DNA of 64,000 nucleotides from an uncultured Clostridia bacterium (GTDB lineage Bacteria > Bacillota > Clostridia > Oscillospirales > Acutalibacteraceae), in assembly GCA_946186245.1 (NCBI GenBank), contig CAMHMN010000001.1:1-64000 (forward strand), written 5' to 3'. Positions 18,094-26,837 of this stretch are shown here, piece by piece. The first letter of the stretch is position 1. Every line of letters starts with the position of its first letter. The translations under genes and the position numbers were made by a program. The notes beneath the pieces were generated by a model. That model was not told where the DNA came from. It saw nothing but the letters and a program-made list of their open reading frames with translations, and made no database searches.

Positions 18094-19430
18094 TGTCTGA
18101 GATAATTGGAGTTAGATTCAAGGAGGGCGGAAAGATTTACTACTTCCGGCCCAACGATGAAGAGCTGGAACCGGGCTGTCATGTGATAGTCGAGACGGTT
18201 CGCGGCACAGAATGCGGCGATGTGGTGATGGCCCGCCGTGAGATAGACGACAGCGAATTTACCCGTGAGGTAAAAACCATCATCCGCAAAGCGACCGACG
18301 AGGATCTCACCCGTCTGAAGGAAAACAAAATCAAAGCCAAAAAGGCTTTTGACATATGCAATCAGAAAATCAAGGCGCACGGTCTGGAAATGAATCTGCT
18401 GGAAGTGGAATGTACATTTGATAACAGCAAGATCGTATTCAATTTTTCCGCCGAAGGCCGCGTGGACTTCCGCGAGCTGGTCAAGGATCTGGCCAGTGTG
18501 TTCCGGGCCAGAATCGAGCTGCGTCAGATAGGCGTGCGCGACGAGGCCAAAATGCTGGGCGGGCTGGGCGTCTGCGGCAGACCCTTCTGCTGCAAGCAGT
18601 TCATGGGTGATTTTCAGTCGGTATCCATCAAGATGGCAAAGGAACAGGGCTTGTCACTCAACCCGGTCAAGATTTCCGGCACCTGCGGCAGGCTGATGTG
18701 CTGCCTGAAGCATGAGCAGGAAGCCTATGAGGATTTGATGCGCACCATGCCCCAGATCGGCTCGACGATCATGACGCCTGACGGATCAGGAATTGTGGTG
18801 GACAGAGAGCTGGTGGCCGGCAGAGTCAAAGTGCGTCTTGACGGCGCAAACGAAGCGCCGCCAAAAACCTACCGCGTAGCCGATCTCAACGGGCAGGAAG
18901 AAGCCAAAGCGCCTGCACGTTCAATGGAAGAAAAGCATGAAAGGGGAAAAAAGGGCGATTCCAGACACGAATCTTCCCGAAAGCAGGAGAAAAAGCAGGA
19001 AACCCAGAAGCCCGAATCCGCCAAAAAGTCCGAACCCCCGAAAAAGTCCGAACCCCCGAAAAAGCCAGATGTGTCCGAGAAGACCGCAGACAAGCCCGTC
19101 ATAAACTATTCCGGCATTGATTTTGAAGAAAGCCTTTCCGGGAGCGCCGCGGCTTATGAGAATTATGAAGAGGACATCCGCCCCCGCAGACAGAACAATT
19201 CCAGACGACCGGGCGGCAGACGGCCTGACCGCAGAAACCAGGGACACAAGGGCGGCAAGCCGCAGGAAAACCGCGAGGAAAAGCGGGAGAACCAGGGCGG
19301 GGACAAGCCCGTCCGGGACGGCGGTCAGAAGGGCGGCAATCCCAGACCACGTCGCAGCAGAAGCAAGCATTACAGTAACAACAAAAAAGGCGACGGAAAT
19401 CACCAGGATAAAACACCGTCAGAATCCTGA
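18093..19430 (+). CDS. ricT: PSP1 domain protein RicT (YaaT)
   Basis: 445 residues; ATG shares a base with the holB stop and follows GGAGG. Residues 1-270 are the PSP1 domain with GVRFKEGGKIYYF and the cysteine clusters CGRPFCCKQF and CGRLMCCLKHEQ, which in Bacillus bind Fe-S clusters with RicA and RicF and regulate RNase Y-dependent mRNA maturation. Residues 270-445 are a highly charged, Lys/Pro/Arg-rich disordered tail, longer than in Bacillus, with an 18-bp tandem repeat (19029-19064) encoding KKSEPP units. It may contact RNA (inference). Confidence 0.92.
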   Translation: MSEIIGVRFKEGGKIYYFRPNDEELEPGCHVIVETVRGTECGDVVMARREIDDSEFTREVKTIIRKATDEDLTRLKENKIKAKKAFDICNQKIKAHGLEMNLLEVECTFDNSKIVFNFSAEGRVDFRELVKDLASVFRARIELRQIGVRDEAKMLGGLGVCGRPFCCKQFMGDFQSVSIKMAKEQGLSLNPVKISGTCGRLMCCLKHEQEAYEDLMRTMPQIGSTIMTPDGSGIVVDRELVAGRVKVRLDGANEAPPKTYRVADLNGQEEAKAPARSMEEKHERGKKGDSRHESSRKQEKKQETQKPESAKKSEPPKKSEPPKKPDVSEKTADKPVINYSGIDFEESLSGSAAAYENYEEDIRPRRQNNSRRPGGRRPDRRNQGHKGGKPQENREEKRENQGGDKPVRDGGQKGGNPRPRRSRSKHYSNNKKGDGNHQDKTPSES

Positions 19431-19488
19431 CGGCATCAGGCAAAGAAGTATATCGCACGGTGTCGTTCAAAAAAATCCAAAAAAAGTA

Positions 19489-19517
19489 TTGCTTTTTTTG
19501 GAAGAGTATGTTATAAT
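19489..19517 (+). promoter_or_regulatory. rplS promoter
   Basis: TTGCTT (19489-19494) and TATAAT (19512-19517), 17-base spacer. The start site falls about 180 bases before the rplS ATG, leaving a long leader. Confidence 0.7.
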
Positions 19518-19523
19518 GCTTTA

Positions 19524-19700
19524 GTTGCCGGCTGCAAGTTATCATCATTTTCATGTCAGCGGCAGCTTATCCGGCTCACGGCGTTCTTCTTCGGCGTGAG
19601 TTTGGGGATTTGTCAGCGTCAGGCGACGTTATTTTCAAAGCGGATATTCCTCTGGGTGCTTCTCACGCGCTTTATGAATGTCTGAAATTATCAGGAGGTT
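19524..19700 (+). promoter_or_regulatory. candidate L19 ribosomal-protein leader
   Basis: A structured untranslated leader of about 180 bases with a CTCACG...CGTGAG hairpin near 19576-19600 and the AGGAGG site at its end. Firmicutes rplS genes often carry an autoregulatory leader bound by L19. I infer the same here from position and length, without a motif match. Confidence 0.35.
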
Positions 19701-19705
19701 TTTTT

Positions 19706-20062
19706 ATGAACGCAACAGAAGCATTGAAGTCCATTGCGGCAGACAGCATGAGAGCCGAGCCGATCCAGTTTGAAATCGGTGACACTGTCAAGGTCTTCGT
19801 CAAGATCCGTGAAGGCGAGAAGGAAAGAATCCAGATGTTCGAAGGCACCGTCATTGCCCGCAGAGGCAGCGGCGTTTCTGAGACATTCACCGTTCGCCGC
19901 GTATCCTACGGCGTCGGCGTTGAGAGAGTATTCCCTGTGAACGCTCCTGCGGTTGACCGCATCGAGGTTGTCCGTCACGGTAAGATCAGAAGAAGCAAGC
20001 TCTACTATCTGCGCGACCGCGTCGGCAAGGCTGCCAAGGTCAAGGAGCGTATCAAGAAGTAA
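19706..20062 (+). CDS. rplS: 50S ribosomal protein L19
   Basis: A 118-residue ribosomal protein at the 30S-50S interface. The blocks [53 protein letters not shown] and [25 protein letters not shown] match L19 along its length. ATG 19706 has AGGAGG directly upstream; an in-frame extension to 19553 is leader, not coding. The usual neighbours rimM and trmD are absent; lepB, rbgA and rnhB follow, as in many Firmicutes. Confidence 0.97.
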   Translation: MNATEALKSIAADSMRAEPIQFEIGDTVKVFVKIREGEKERIQMFEGTVIARRGSGVSETFTVRRVSYGVGVERVFPVNAPAVDRIEVVRHGKIRRSKLYYLRDRVGKAAKVKERIKK

Positions 20063-20111
20063 TTCTGCCTGCGGAATCAGCTCCACTTCAAACGTACATC
20101 AAAAAGGCTTC

Positions 20112-20158
20112 AAAGAGAGGGATACTGTTGATATCAGCGGTGTCCCTTTCATTTTTGT
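20112..20158 (+). terminator. rplS terminator
   Basis: Stem AAAGAGAGGGATAC pairing with GTGTCCCTTT, followed by CATTTTTG, about 50 bases after rplS. Confidence 0.6.
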
Positions 20159-20274
20159 CGTTAAAATCTCCATTAATTCATCAAAAAATTTTTCAAAATA
20201 ATCTTCCATTGCAGACCAAAAGGTATTATAATATAAATACTTCTATTTATTTCTGAAATTAACGGAGGATCAAC

Positions 20275-20844
20275 ATGAGCGAAAAAACAAACAACCAGGA
20301 AAAAAGCGCGACCGGATTTGTGGTAGAGATCTACGAGTGGCTGGAGGCTGTGGCGTTTGCCCTTTCGATAGTGGTGCTGCTCTTTACCTTTCTTTTCCGT
20401 GTTGTCAGCGTTTCGGGCCCCTCGATGAATCCGACGCTCTATTCCGGCGACAGAATTGTGCTCAACAGCCTTTTCTACACGCCTGAGAATGGCGATATAG
20501 TGGTTATCACGCAGCCCAATTCCCACGACAACGAGCCGTTGATCAAGCGGGTAATTGCGGTTGAGGGTCAGACCATTTCGGTTGACGCGGAAAACGACAC
20601 CGTGACGGTGGACGGCGTGAAGCTCAACGAGCCGTACATTCTTGATCAGGACATTCAGCGTTCGGGCGAGGCCTATGAATTCCCGCTCACCATTCCCAAG
20701 GGAAAGGTGTTCGTCATGGGGGACAACCGCAACGATTCCTTTGACAGCCGTGATCCCGGACTGGGCATGGTGGAAGAAAAGTACATCATGGGCAAGGCGG
20801 TTTTCAGAATATATCCCTTTGAGAGGGTCGGAGGTGTGGACTGA
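20275..20844 (+). CDS. lepB: signal peptidase I
   Basis: A 189-residue type I signal peptidase with a single N-terminal membrane helix (residues 24-44). The catalytic serine is in SGPSMNPT (Ser50) and the lysine general base is in LIKRVIAVEG (Lys91). The C-terminal box VMGDNRNDSFDSR completes the site. It cleaves leader peptides on the outer membrane face. GGAGG precedes ATG 20275. The rbgA start overlaps its stop by one base. Confidence 0.96.
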   Translation: MSEKTNNQEKSATGFVVEIYEWLEAVAFALSIVVLLFTFLFRVVSVSGPSMNPTLYSGDRIVLNSLFYTPENGDIVVITQPNSHDNEPLIKRVIAVEGQTISVDAENDTVTVDGVKLNEPYILDQDIQRSGEAYEFPLTIPKGKVFVMGDNRNDSFDSRDPGLGMVEEKYIMGKAVFRIYPFERVGGVD

Positions 20845-21824
20845 TGAGCAGACCCGACTCACAGAACACCCCAAGGAATAAAAAAAAGTCATCCCAGAAG
20901 AGTGCCGGCGGCACCAATAATAATAATATAGAAAAACGACAGACCCGTCAGACTCCGGAATATTCTGAAAACACGCAGAATATCCATTGGTATCCGGGGC
21001 ATATGACCAAGACCCGCCGTCAGATGGAGCAGTGTATCAAGCTGGTGGACGGCGTGGTGGAAATCATCGACGCACGTATTCCGATGAGCAGCCGCAATCC
21101 GGAAATCGACTCTGTCACAGCTCACCGGCCGAGGATCATTCTTCTCAACAAAGCGGATATTGCTGACAGCGCAGCCACTTCCCGTTGGATCAGTTACTTC
21201 TCGGCGCAGGGAGCGAAGGCCATCTCCTGCGACTGCAAAACCGGCAGGGGGCTGAATCATTTTGCGGACGAAGTGCGGAAGCTGCTTGCCGACAAAATCG
21301 CCCAATGGGAAGCCAAAGGCATGGGCGGACGGAGCATCCGGCTGATGATCGTGGGCATTCCCAACGTCGGCAAATCTTCCTTCATCAACCGCATGGCGAA
21401 GGGCGGCAAGGCGAAGGTCGCCGACCGTCCCGGTGTGACACGCGGCAACCAATGGTTCACCATCGGCGGAGGAATCGAGCTGCTGGACACACCCGGCGTG
21501 CTGTGGCCGAAATTCGACGACCCGGATGTCGGACGAAAGCTGGCTTTCACCGGCGCGGTGAAGGACGCGGTGGTGGATATCGAATCGCTCTGTCTTGACC
21601 TGTTGGGCTACATGAGCCGGAATTACCCCGAACGTCTTTGCGAAAGATACAAGCTCGAAAGCGTGGAGGGAATGCCGCCGCTGGAAGTGATGGAACAGAT
21701 CGCCAGAAACCGCGGCATGATCATGCGGGGCGGAGACGTGGACTATGAGCGAGTGTCGGTCATGCTGATGGACGAATACCGCGCCGGCAGACTGGGACGG
21801 ATTACGCTGGAACTGCCGGAGTAA
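20844..21824 (+). CDS. rbgA: ribosome biogenesis GTPase RbgA (YlqF)
   Basis: 326 residues. A circularly permuted GTPase with motifs in the order G4 (NKAD), G1 (GIPNVGKSS), G3 (DTPGVLWPKF). It acts late in 50S assembly. WYPGHMTKTRR at the start of the domain is diagnostic. A Gln/Asn/Lys-rich N-terminal tail of about 45 residues precedes it, longer than in Bacillus RbgA. Its ATG overlaps the lepB stop (TGATG), and rnhB follows: the common lepB-rbgA-rnhB order. Confidence 0.95.
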   Translation: MSRPDSQNTPRNKKKSSQKSAGGTNNNNIEKRQTRQTPEYSENTQNIHWYPGHMTKTRRQMEQCIKLVDGVVEIIDARIPMSSRNPEIDSVTAHRPRIILLNKADIADSAATSRWISYFSAQGAKAISCDCKTGRGLNHFADEVRKLLADKIAQWEAKGMGGRSIRLMIVGIPNVGKSSFINRMAKGGKAKVADRPGVTRGNQWFTIGGGIELLDTPGVLWPKFDDPDVGRKLAFTGAVKDAVVDIESLCLDLLGYMSRNYPERLCERYKLESVEGMPPLEVMEQIARNRGMIMRGGDVDYERVSVMLMDEYRAGRLGRITLELPE

Positions 21825-21892
21825 CGCTCAGATTCGTTTTCTTTATCGAACAGTGACTCTGATGAGGGAATATGTAATAAGGTTGGGAAACA

Positions 21893-22546
21893 ATGCCAAA
21901 AAAGAAAGAACAGGAGCCTGTGGACTGGCTCCGATATGAAAACGAAGCCATGGAAGGCGGCAGCCTGATTGTCTGCGGCGTGGACGAGGCGGGAAGAGGT
22001 CCGCTGGCGGGACCGGTTTTCGCCGCCGCGGTGGTGCTTCACAAGGGACAGATGATCGAGGGCGCGAACGATTCCAAAAAACTTACCGAAAAGAAGAGGG
22101 AAGCCCTTTTTGACGTGATCATTTCCGAAGCGGCGGATTACTGCATTGCCTCGGTGGATGAACGGACCATTGACGAAATCAACATTTTGCAGGCGACCTA
22201 TCTTGCCATGTACAGGGCGGTTTCGGGGCTGAAAACCAAGCCGGACGTCTGCCTCATCGACGGCAACCGTCAGCCGCCGCAGATTGATATTCCCTGCCGC
22301 ACGATTGTCAAGGGTGACGGGCTTTCCATGAGCATTGCCTGCGCGTCGATTCTGGCAAAGGTGAGCAGGGATCGCTTTATGCTGGAGCTTGACAGGCAGT
22401 ATCCGCAGTACTGTTTTGCCCGGCACAAGGGCTACGGCACCCAGCTTCACATCGATATGCTCAGGCAGTACGGCGCTTCGCCGGTTCACCGAAGGAGCTT
22501 TCTGAAGAAGATTGAAGGGATACCGGAATACAATGGATTTATTTGA
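21893..22546 (+). CDS. rnhB: ribonuclease HII
   Basis: A 217-residue RNase H-fold nuclease that removes ribonucleotides from DNA. CGVDEAGRGPLAGPV supplies Asp31 and Glu32. CLIDGNRQPPQ carries the third acidic residue and ASILAKVSRDRFM the fourth. HKGYGTQLHI is the family's C-terminal signature. The start of the downstream dipeptidase lies inside its last codons. Confidence 0.95.
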   Translation: MPKKKEQEPVDWLRYENEAMEGGSLIVCGVDEAGRGPLAGPVFAAAVVLHKGQMIEGANDSKKLTEKKREALFDVIISEAADYCIASVDERTIDEINILQATYLAMYRAVSGLKTKPDVCLIDGNRQPPQIDIPCRTIVKGDGLSMSIACASILAKVSRDRFMLELDRQYPQYCFARHKGYGTQLHIDMLRQYGASPVHRRSFLKKIEGIPEYNGFI

Positions 22547-23471
22547 TCTGCACTGTGACACGGCCTTTGAGTGTGCGACAAGGCTGAACGGCAGGGATTT
22601 TCGAGAGGGTGCGTGGCACCTCTCGCTGGAAAGAGGCAGTTATCTGGAAAACTGGCGCCAGGTGTTCGCCGTTTTCATGCCGGACGAATACCGTGGCAGA
22701 GACGCTGTCAGGCATTATGAGAAAGTGCGGGATTACATTTACCGGCAGGCGAAGCTCTTTCCGGGAGAATTTGAGATCGTGCGGAACGCGGCGTCATTCC
22801 GTGACACGGGAACGAAGTGCCGTGCCATCATTTCGGTGGAAGGCGGTTCGGCGCTTGCGGGAGATCCGGCAAGAGTGCAGTTGCTCTACAATAACGGCGT
22901 TCGGCTGATCACGCTGACATGGAACGATTCCAACGAGCTGGGCGACGGCGTCCGCGCCGAAAAGGGAAGAGGACTCACCGCATTCGGCAGAAATGCCGTG
23001 CGTGAGATGAACCGGCTCGGCATCGCGGTGGATGTATCGCACCTTTCCGACGCGGGCTTCTACGATGTCGCGGAAATAAGCGAAGTCCCCTTCGTCGCGA
23101 GTCATTCCAATGCGCGAAGGCTCTGTGCCAACGCGCGAAACCTCACCGACGAGATGATCGGTGTCATCAATTCGCGGGGCGGATTGATCGGACTGAATTT
23201 CTGCGTCAGCTTTCTCCGAGCGGACGAAAATGCCGGCATGACCGACATTCTGCGGCACGCGGAATACCTGCTTTCTCTGGGCAGCGAAAATTCCCTCTGT
23301 ATGGGAAGCGATTTTGACGGCTGCGATATTCCGCAGGATATGAGCGGCATAGAATCCATGGAGGAGCTGTACGAGCACTTCCTCCGACTGAATTGCAGCG
23401 AGGACTTAGTCAAAAAGATATTCTCGCGCAACGCGGAGAATTATTTCAGAAAATACATTTTTGAGGAATGA
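22533..23471 (+). CDS. membrane dipeptidase family (M19) peptidase
   Basis: 312 residues. The zinc-binding start FDLHCDTAFE is followed by IISVEGGSAL, LTWNDSNELGDG, DVSHLSDAGFYDVAEI, FVASHSNARRLCANARNLTDE and GSDFDGCDIP, the full metal and substrate set of M19 dipeptidases. There is no signal peptide, so it is cytosolic, cleaving dipeptides. ATG 22533 is preferred over an upstream in-frame ATG because the protein then begins at the family start and AAGGGAT lies upstream. It overlaps rnhB by 14 bases. Confidence 0.92.
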   Translation: MDLFDLHCDTAFECATRLNGRDFREGAWHLSLERGSYLENWRQVFAVFMPDEYRGRDAVRHYEKVRDYIYRQAKLFPGEFEIVRNAASFRDTGTKCRAIISVEGGSALAGDPARVQLLYNNGVRLITLTWNDSNELGDGVRAEKGRGLTAFGRNAVREMNRLGIAVDVSHLSDAGFYDVAEISEVPFVASHSNARRLCANARNLTDEMIGVINSRGGLIGLNFCVSFLRADENAGMTDILRHAEYLLSLGSENSLCMGSDFDGCDIPQDMSGIESMEELYEHFLRLNCSEDLVKKIFSRNAENYFRKYIFEE

Positions 23472-23477
23472 GAAACA

Positions 23478-24734
23478 ATGGTAAACACCATCAACGGAAT
23501 TACAACAAAAGAATTCAATACATTGGAGGGCGGCGTCTGCGCCGCGAAAGGCTTCAGGGCGAACGGTCTCAACTGCGGCCTGAACAGCGACAAGAACAAA
23601 AACGATCTCGGACTGGTGGTCTGCGACGTGCTCTGCAATGCCGCCGCGGTCTACACCACCAACAAGGTCAAGGGCGCGCCCCTGCTGGTCACCAGGAACC
23701 ACCTAGCCGCGATGGGCGGAAGGACGCGCGGCTTCATCGCCAATAGCAAGAACGCCAACACCTGTAACGCAGACGGGGTAGAAAAGGCGGAAAAGATGTG
23801 TTCCCTCGCCGCCGAAGCGCTTGGCGTTGACCCGAATGAAATCGTCGTCGCTTCCACCGGCGTGATCGGTCAGATTCTTCCCATTGCGCCGATTGCGGAG
23901 CATGTGAAGGAGCTTGTCGCCGGGCTTTCCCATGACGGCAACCAGAAAGCCGCCAATGCCATTATGACGACCGATACGGTGAGGAAGGAAATTGCCGTGG
24001 AATTTGAAATCGGCGGCGTTGCGTGCAAAATGGGCGGTATGGCAAAGGGCAGCGGCATGATCCACCCCAATATGGCCACCACTTTGAACTTTATCACTAC
24101 CGACGCGGCTGTCAGTCCTGAAATGCTGCAAAAAGCCCTTTCCGACGTGGTGAAGGTGACCTACAACTGTCTGAGCGTGGACGGCGATACCTCCACGAAT
24201 GACTGTGTGTTGCTGATGGCAAGCGGTCTTTCGGAAAATTCCGAAATAACTGCCGAAGGGGAGGAATATGAAACATTCCGCTCCGCCCTGTATTTCGTCA
24301 TGATGAATATGACCCGTATGCTGGCCAAGGACGGCGAAGGCGCGACCAAGCTGATTGAATGCACCTGCGCCGGAGCGCCTGACCTTGACACCGCGATCAC
24401 CGTCGCCAAGAGCGTCATCCGTTCCCCGCTGGTCAAGTGCGCCGTTTTCGGTGAGGATGCCAACTGGGGCAGAATCCTTTGCGCCATTGGGTATGCCGAG
24501 GCTGATTTTGACATTGACAAGGTGGATGTGGATATGTCTTCCGACACCGGAAGCGTCGCGGTCTGCCGGAAGGGTGCCGGTGTTGCCTTCTCCGAGGAAG
24601 AAGCCGCCGAAATGCTCACCTCCGACGAAATCTTCATCTCCATCGACCTCCATCAGGGAGATATTTCTGCCAAGGCCTGGGGCTGCGATCTCACCTATGA
24701 TTACGTCAAAATCAACGGTGACTACAGAACCTGA
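23478..24734 (+). CDS. argJ: bifunctional glutamate N-acetyltransferase/ornithine acetyltransferase
   Basis: 418 residues. ArgJ recycles the acetyl group from N-acetylornithine to glutamate in arginine synthesis. The proenzyme cleaves itself before the nucleophilic threonine, here in KGSGMIHPNMA|TTLNF (Thr201). NSKNANTCNA and ASTGVIGQILP are typical of the alpha chain and GEDANWGRIL of the beta chain. AGGAATG sits before the ATG, 6 bases after the dipeptidase stop. No other arg gene is adjacent. Confidence 0.95.
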   Translation: MVNTINGITTKEFNTLEGGVCAAKGFRANGLNCGLNSDKNKNDLGLVVCDVLCNAAAVYTTNKVKGAPLLVTRNHLAAMGGRTRGFIANSKNANTCNADGVEKAEKMCSLAAEALGVDPNEIVVASTGVIGQILPIAPIAEHVKELVAGLSHDGNQKAANAIMTTDTVRKEIAVEFEIGGVACKMGGMAKGSGMIHPNMATTLNFITTDAAVSPEMLQKALSDVVKVTYNCLSVDGDTSTNDCVLLMASGLSENSEITAEGEEYETFRSALYFVMMNMTRMLAKDGEGATKLIECTCAGAPDLDTAITVAKSVIRSPLVKCAVFGEDANWGRILCAIGYAEADFDIDKVDVDMSSDTGSVAVCRKGAGVAFSEEEAAEMLTSDEIFISIDLHQGDISAKAWGCDLTYDYVKINGDYRT

Positions 24735-24840
24735 AGAAAAGAAAAAAGCATAGCGCAGAGTCCCTCGCTGGGATCACCTTGGAATTCATATCACCCCAGG
24801 CGCAACCGATACGGCAGATATCGGAATAATCCCCTTGCCC
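24735..24840. repeat. dispersed multi-hairpin repeat, partial copy 2
   Basis: Begins with the A-rich run and AAAAAGCATAGCGCAG motif, followed by TCCCTCGCT and ending CTTGCCCCGAAC as in the other copies. The central GC-rich hairpins differ or are missing, so it looks decayed. Confidence 0.4.
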
Positions 24841-24880
24841 CGAACGGAGAAATAACTTTCTTTCTCAAATCAGAAAAAAC

Positions 24881-24925
24881 AAAAGCTGTGTATCGGAATT
24901 TCTTCCGGCGCACAGCTTTTTTGTT
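24881..24925. terminator. bidirectional terminator between argJ and recX
   Basis: Stem AAAAGCTGTG/CACAGCTTTT with a T6 run on the plus strand and T-rich sequence on the minus strand. Confidence 0.8.
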
Positions 24926-24936
24926 ATTCAGTTTAT

Positions 24937-25563
24937 TCAGTTTTCTCCCAGGCTGTTTTTGTAATCTCTCAGCGCGTCCCAGATGTCGCCGGATTCATAG
25001 CCGTAGCGCTGCAAGGTGGCAACGGTGCGGCGGATTCCCTTGTCGTCGCCAAGGTCGCGGCTGAATTTGGTTTCGAGAAGGCCCAGAATGGCGGCCTGTT
25101 CGTCGTTGTCGAATGCTTCCAGCGCTTCTTCTGCGGTGTCGCGGTCGATGCCCTTGGCTGCCAGCTCCTGCAAAATCCTCCGCCTTCCGTAATGCTTCTG
25201 GTTGATGAAGTGGCGGATCATGTTTTCGGCGTAGCGTGAATCGTCTATCGCACCGATTTCAACAAGGTATTCCACGGCAGCACGGGCAGACGAATCGTCA
25301 AAGTCCTTTTTCAGCCGCAGGAGCATGTCGCGAGCGGAATAATCCCGGTATTCCAGCAGATACAGCGCTTTTGATTTTGCTCTCCGAAGTTGTGATTCGC
25401 TGAGCAGTTCCCGCAGCAGGTCAACCGAATATGCCCGTCCGGCTTTGAGTTCCTTTTCGGCGGTAAGCTCACAGTCGAGTGAGCAGATCAGCTCACCTTC
25501 AGAATACAGCCCCGTCAGATGTCCCTTCTGGGGTCTTAATTCATCTATCAGAATGACCGGCAT
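24937..25563 (-). CDS. recX: regulatory protein RecX
   Basis: 208 residues made of three-helix RecX repeats: ALYLLEYRDYSARDMLLRLKKDFDD, then VEYLVEIGAIDDSRYAENMIRHFINQKHYGRRRILQELAAKGI. RecX binds RecA filaments and modulates their activity. It begins 2 bases after the recA stop, so the two are co-transcribed in the classical order. Confidence 0.92.
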   Translation of the reverse strand: MPVILIDELRPQKGHLTGLYSEGELICSLDCELTAEKELKAGRAYSVDLLRELLSESQLRRAKSKALYLLEYRDYSARDMLLRLKKDFDDSSARAAVEYLVEIGAIDDSRYAENMIRHFINQKHYGRRRILQELAAKGIDRDTAEEALEAFDNDEQAAILGLLETKFSRDLGDDKGIRRTVATLQRYGYESGDIWDALRDYKNSLGEN

Positions 25564-25565
25564 GA

Positions 25566-26759
25566 TCAGTCAACCGAAATGTCGATGTTCTTCTTGCGTT
25601 TAGAGGGCTTCACGTCGTCGATGAATTCATCGGGAATGGGAATGTCGTCGATCATGGCCCCGTCAGGCATTGCAGGCAGATTGGCGGGAAGGTAGGCAGA
25701 TGTTTCCATTCCGGCAGCTTCGCCTTCGGATTCTTCCTTCTTCGCCGACTTGGCGCCTTTACGTTTGGCTGTCAGCTTTTCGGCGTTTTCACGCACCTGT
25801 TTTTCGATTTCTTCGGCGATTTCAGGGTGATCGATGAAGAAATTCTTAGCGTTGTCGCGTCCCTGTCCCAGACGTGTTTCGCCGTAGGAAAACCACGCGC
25901 CGCCTTTTTTCACGATACCGAGTTCCACCGCCATATCCAGCAGTTCACCCGTCCGGCTGATGCCCTCGCCGTACATGATGTCAAATTCCGCCGTGCGGAA
26001 GGGAGGGGCGATCTTGTTTTTGACCACCTTTGCCTTAGTGCGGTTACCGATTACGTCCGAACCGGATTTGAGTGCCTCGCCCTTTCGGATTTCAATGCGA
26101 ACCGAGCTGTAGAATTTCAGGGCGCGGCCGCCAGGGGTTACTTCCGGGTTGCCGTACACCACGCCCACCTTCTCGCGAAGCTGGTTGATGAAGATGGCCA
26201 CGCAATTGGATTTGCCGATCGCGCCGGTCAGCTTGCGAAGTGCCTGACTCATCAGACGCGCCTGCATTCCCACGAATGCGCTGCCCATGTCGCCCTCGAC
26301 CTCCGCGCGGGGAACGAGCGCCGCCACCGAGTCCACCACGATCACGTCGATCGCGCCGGAACGCACCAGCTCTTCGGTAATTTCAAGCGCCTGTTCGCCG
26401 TTGTCGGGCTGGGAAACCAGCAGGTTGTCGATGTCCACTCCCAGCGCCTCAGCGTAAACCGGGTCGAGCGCATGCTCTACGTCGATGAATGCCGCAATGC
26501 CGCCCTTCTTCTGGGCTTCCGCAATGCAGTGGAGGGCGAGCGTCGTCTTGCCGGAGGATTCCGGGCCGTACATCTCGATAATTCTTCCTCTCGGAAGGCC
26601 GCCGATTCCAAGTGCCAGGTCAAGTCCGAGCGAGCCGGTGGAAATTGCTTCCACATTGAGGGTGGAATTCTGTCCCAGCTTCATGACTGCGCCTTTGCCG
26701 AACTGCTTTTCTATGCTTGCCAGCGCCGTTTCAAGCGCTTTTTTCTTATCTACTGCCAT
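25566..26759 (-). CDS. recA: recombinase RecA
   Basis: 397 residues. DNA-dependent ATPase for homologous recombination and SOS induction. Walker [10 protein letters not shown], the IDVEHALDP block, Walker [11 protein letters not shown] and loop L2 [19 protein letters not shown] are intact. The usual length is about 350; here some 45 extra C-terminal residues form a Lys- then Pro/Asp-rich tail ending [20 protein letters not shown] precedes the ATG. I see no clear SOS box of the GAAC-N4-GTTC type upstream. Confidence 0.97.
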   Translation of the reverse strand: MAVDKKKALETALASIEKQFGKGAVMKLGQNSTLNVEAISTGSLGLDLALGIGGLPRGRIIEMYGPESSGKTTLALHCIAEAQKKGGIAAFIDVEHALDPVYAEALGVDIDNLLVSQPDNGEQALEITEELVRSGAIDVIVVDSVAALVPRAEVEGDMGSAFVGMQARLMSQALRKLTGAIGKSNCVAIFINQLREKVGVVYGNPEVTPGGRALKFYSSVRIEIRKGEALKSGSDVIGNRTKAKVVKNKIAPPFRTAEFDIMYGEGISRTGELLDMAVELGIVKKGGAWFSYGETRLGQGRDNAKNFFIDHPEIAEEIEKQVRENAEKLTAKRKGAKSAKKEESEGEAAGMETSAYLPANLPAMPDGAMIDDIPIPDEFIDDVKPSKRKKNIDISVD

Positions 26760-26793
26760 GTTGAACCATCCTTTATTTCCTTAGGTTGCTTAT

Positions 26794-26822
26794 AGTATAT
26801 ATCATTTTTGCGAAAAATGCAA
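26794..26822 (-). promoter_or_regulatory. recA promoter
   Basis: Minus-strand TTGCAT (26817-26822) and TATACT (26794-26799), 17-base spacer. A TTGC-N7-GCAA palindrome overlaps the -35 side and could bind a regulator, though it is not a standard LexA box. Confidence 0.6.
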
Positions 26823-26837
26823 CAGTAAAATTTGCAT

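Noticed and set aside
19029..19064. Tandem 18-base repeats that could suggest a CRISPR or minisatellite
   Set aside because: Only two units, in frame inside ricT, encoding the Lys/Ser/Glu/Pro tail; no spacers. No CRISPR array is seen anywhere in the window.
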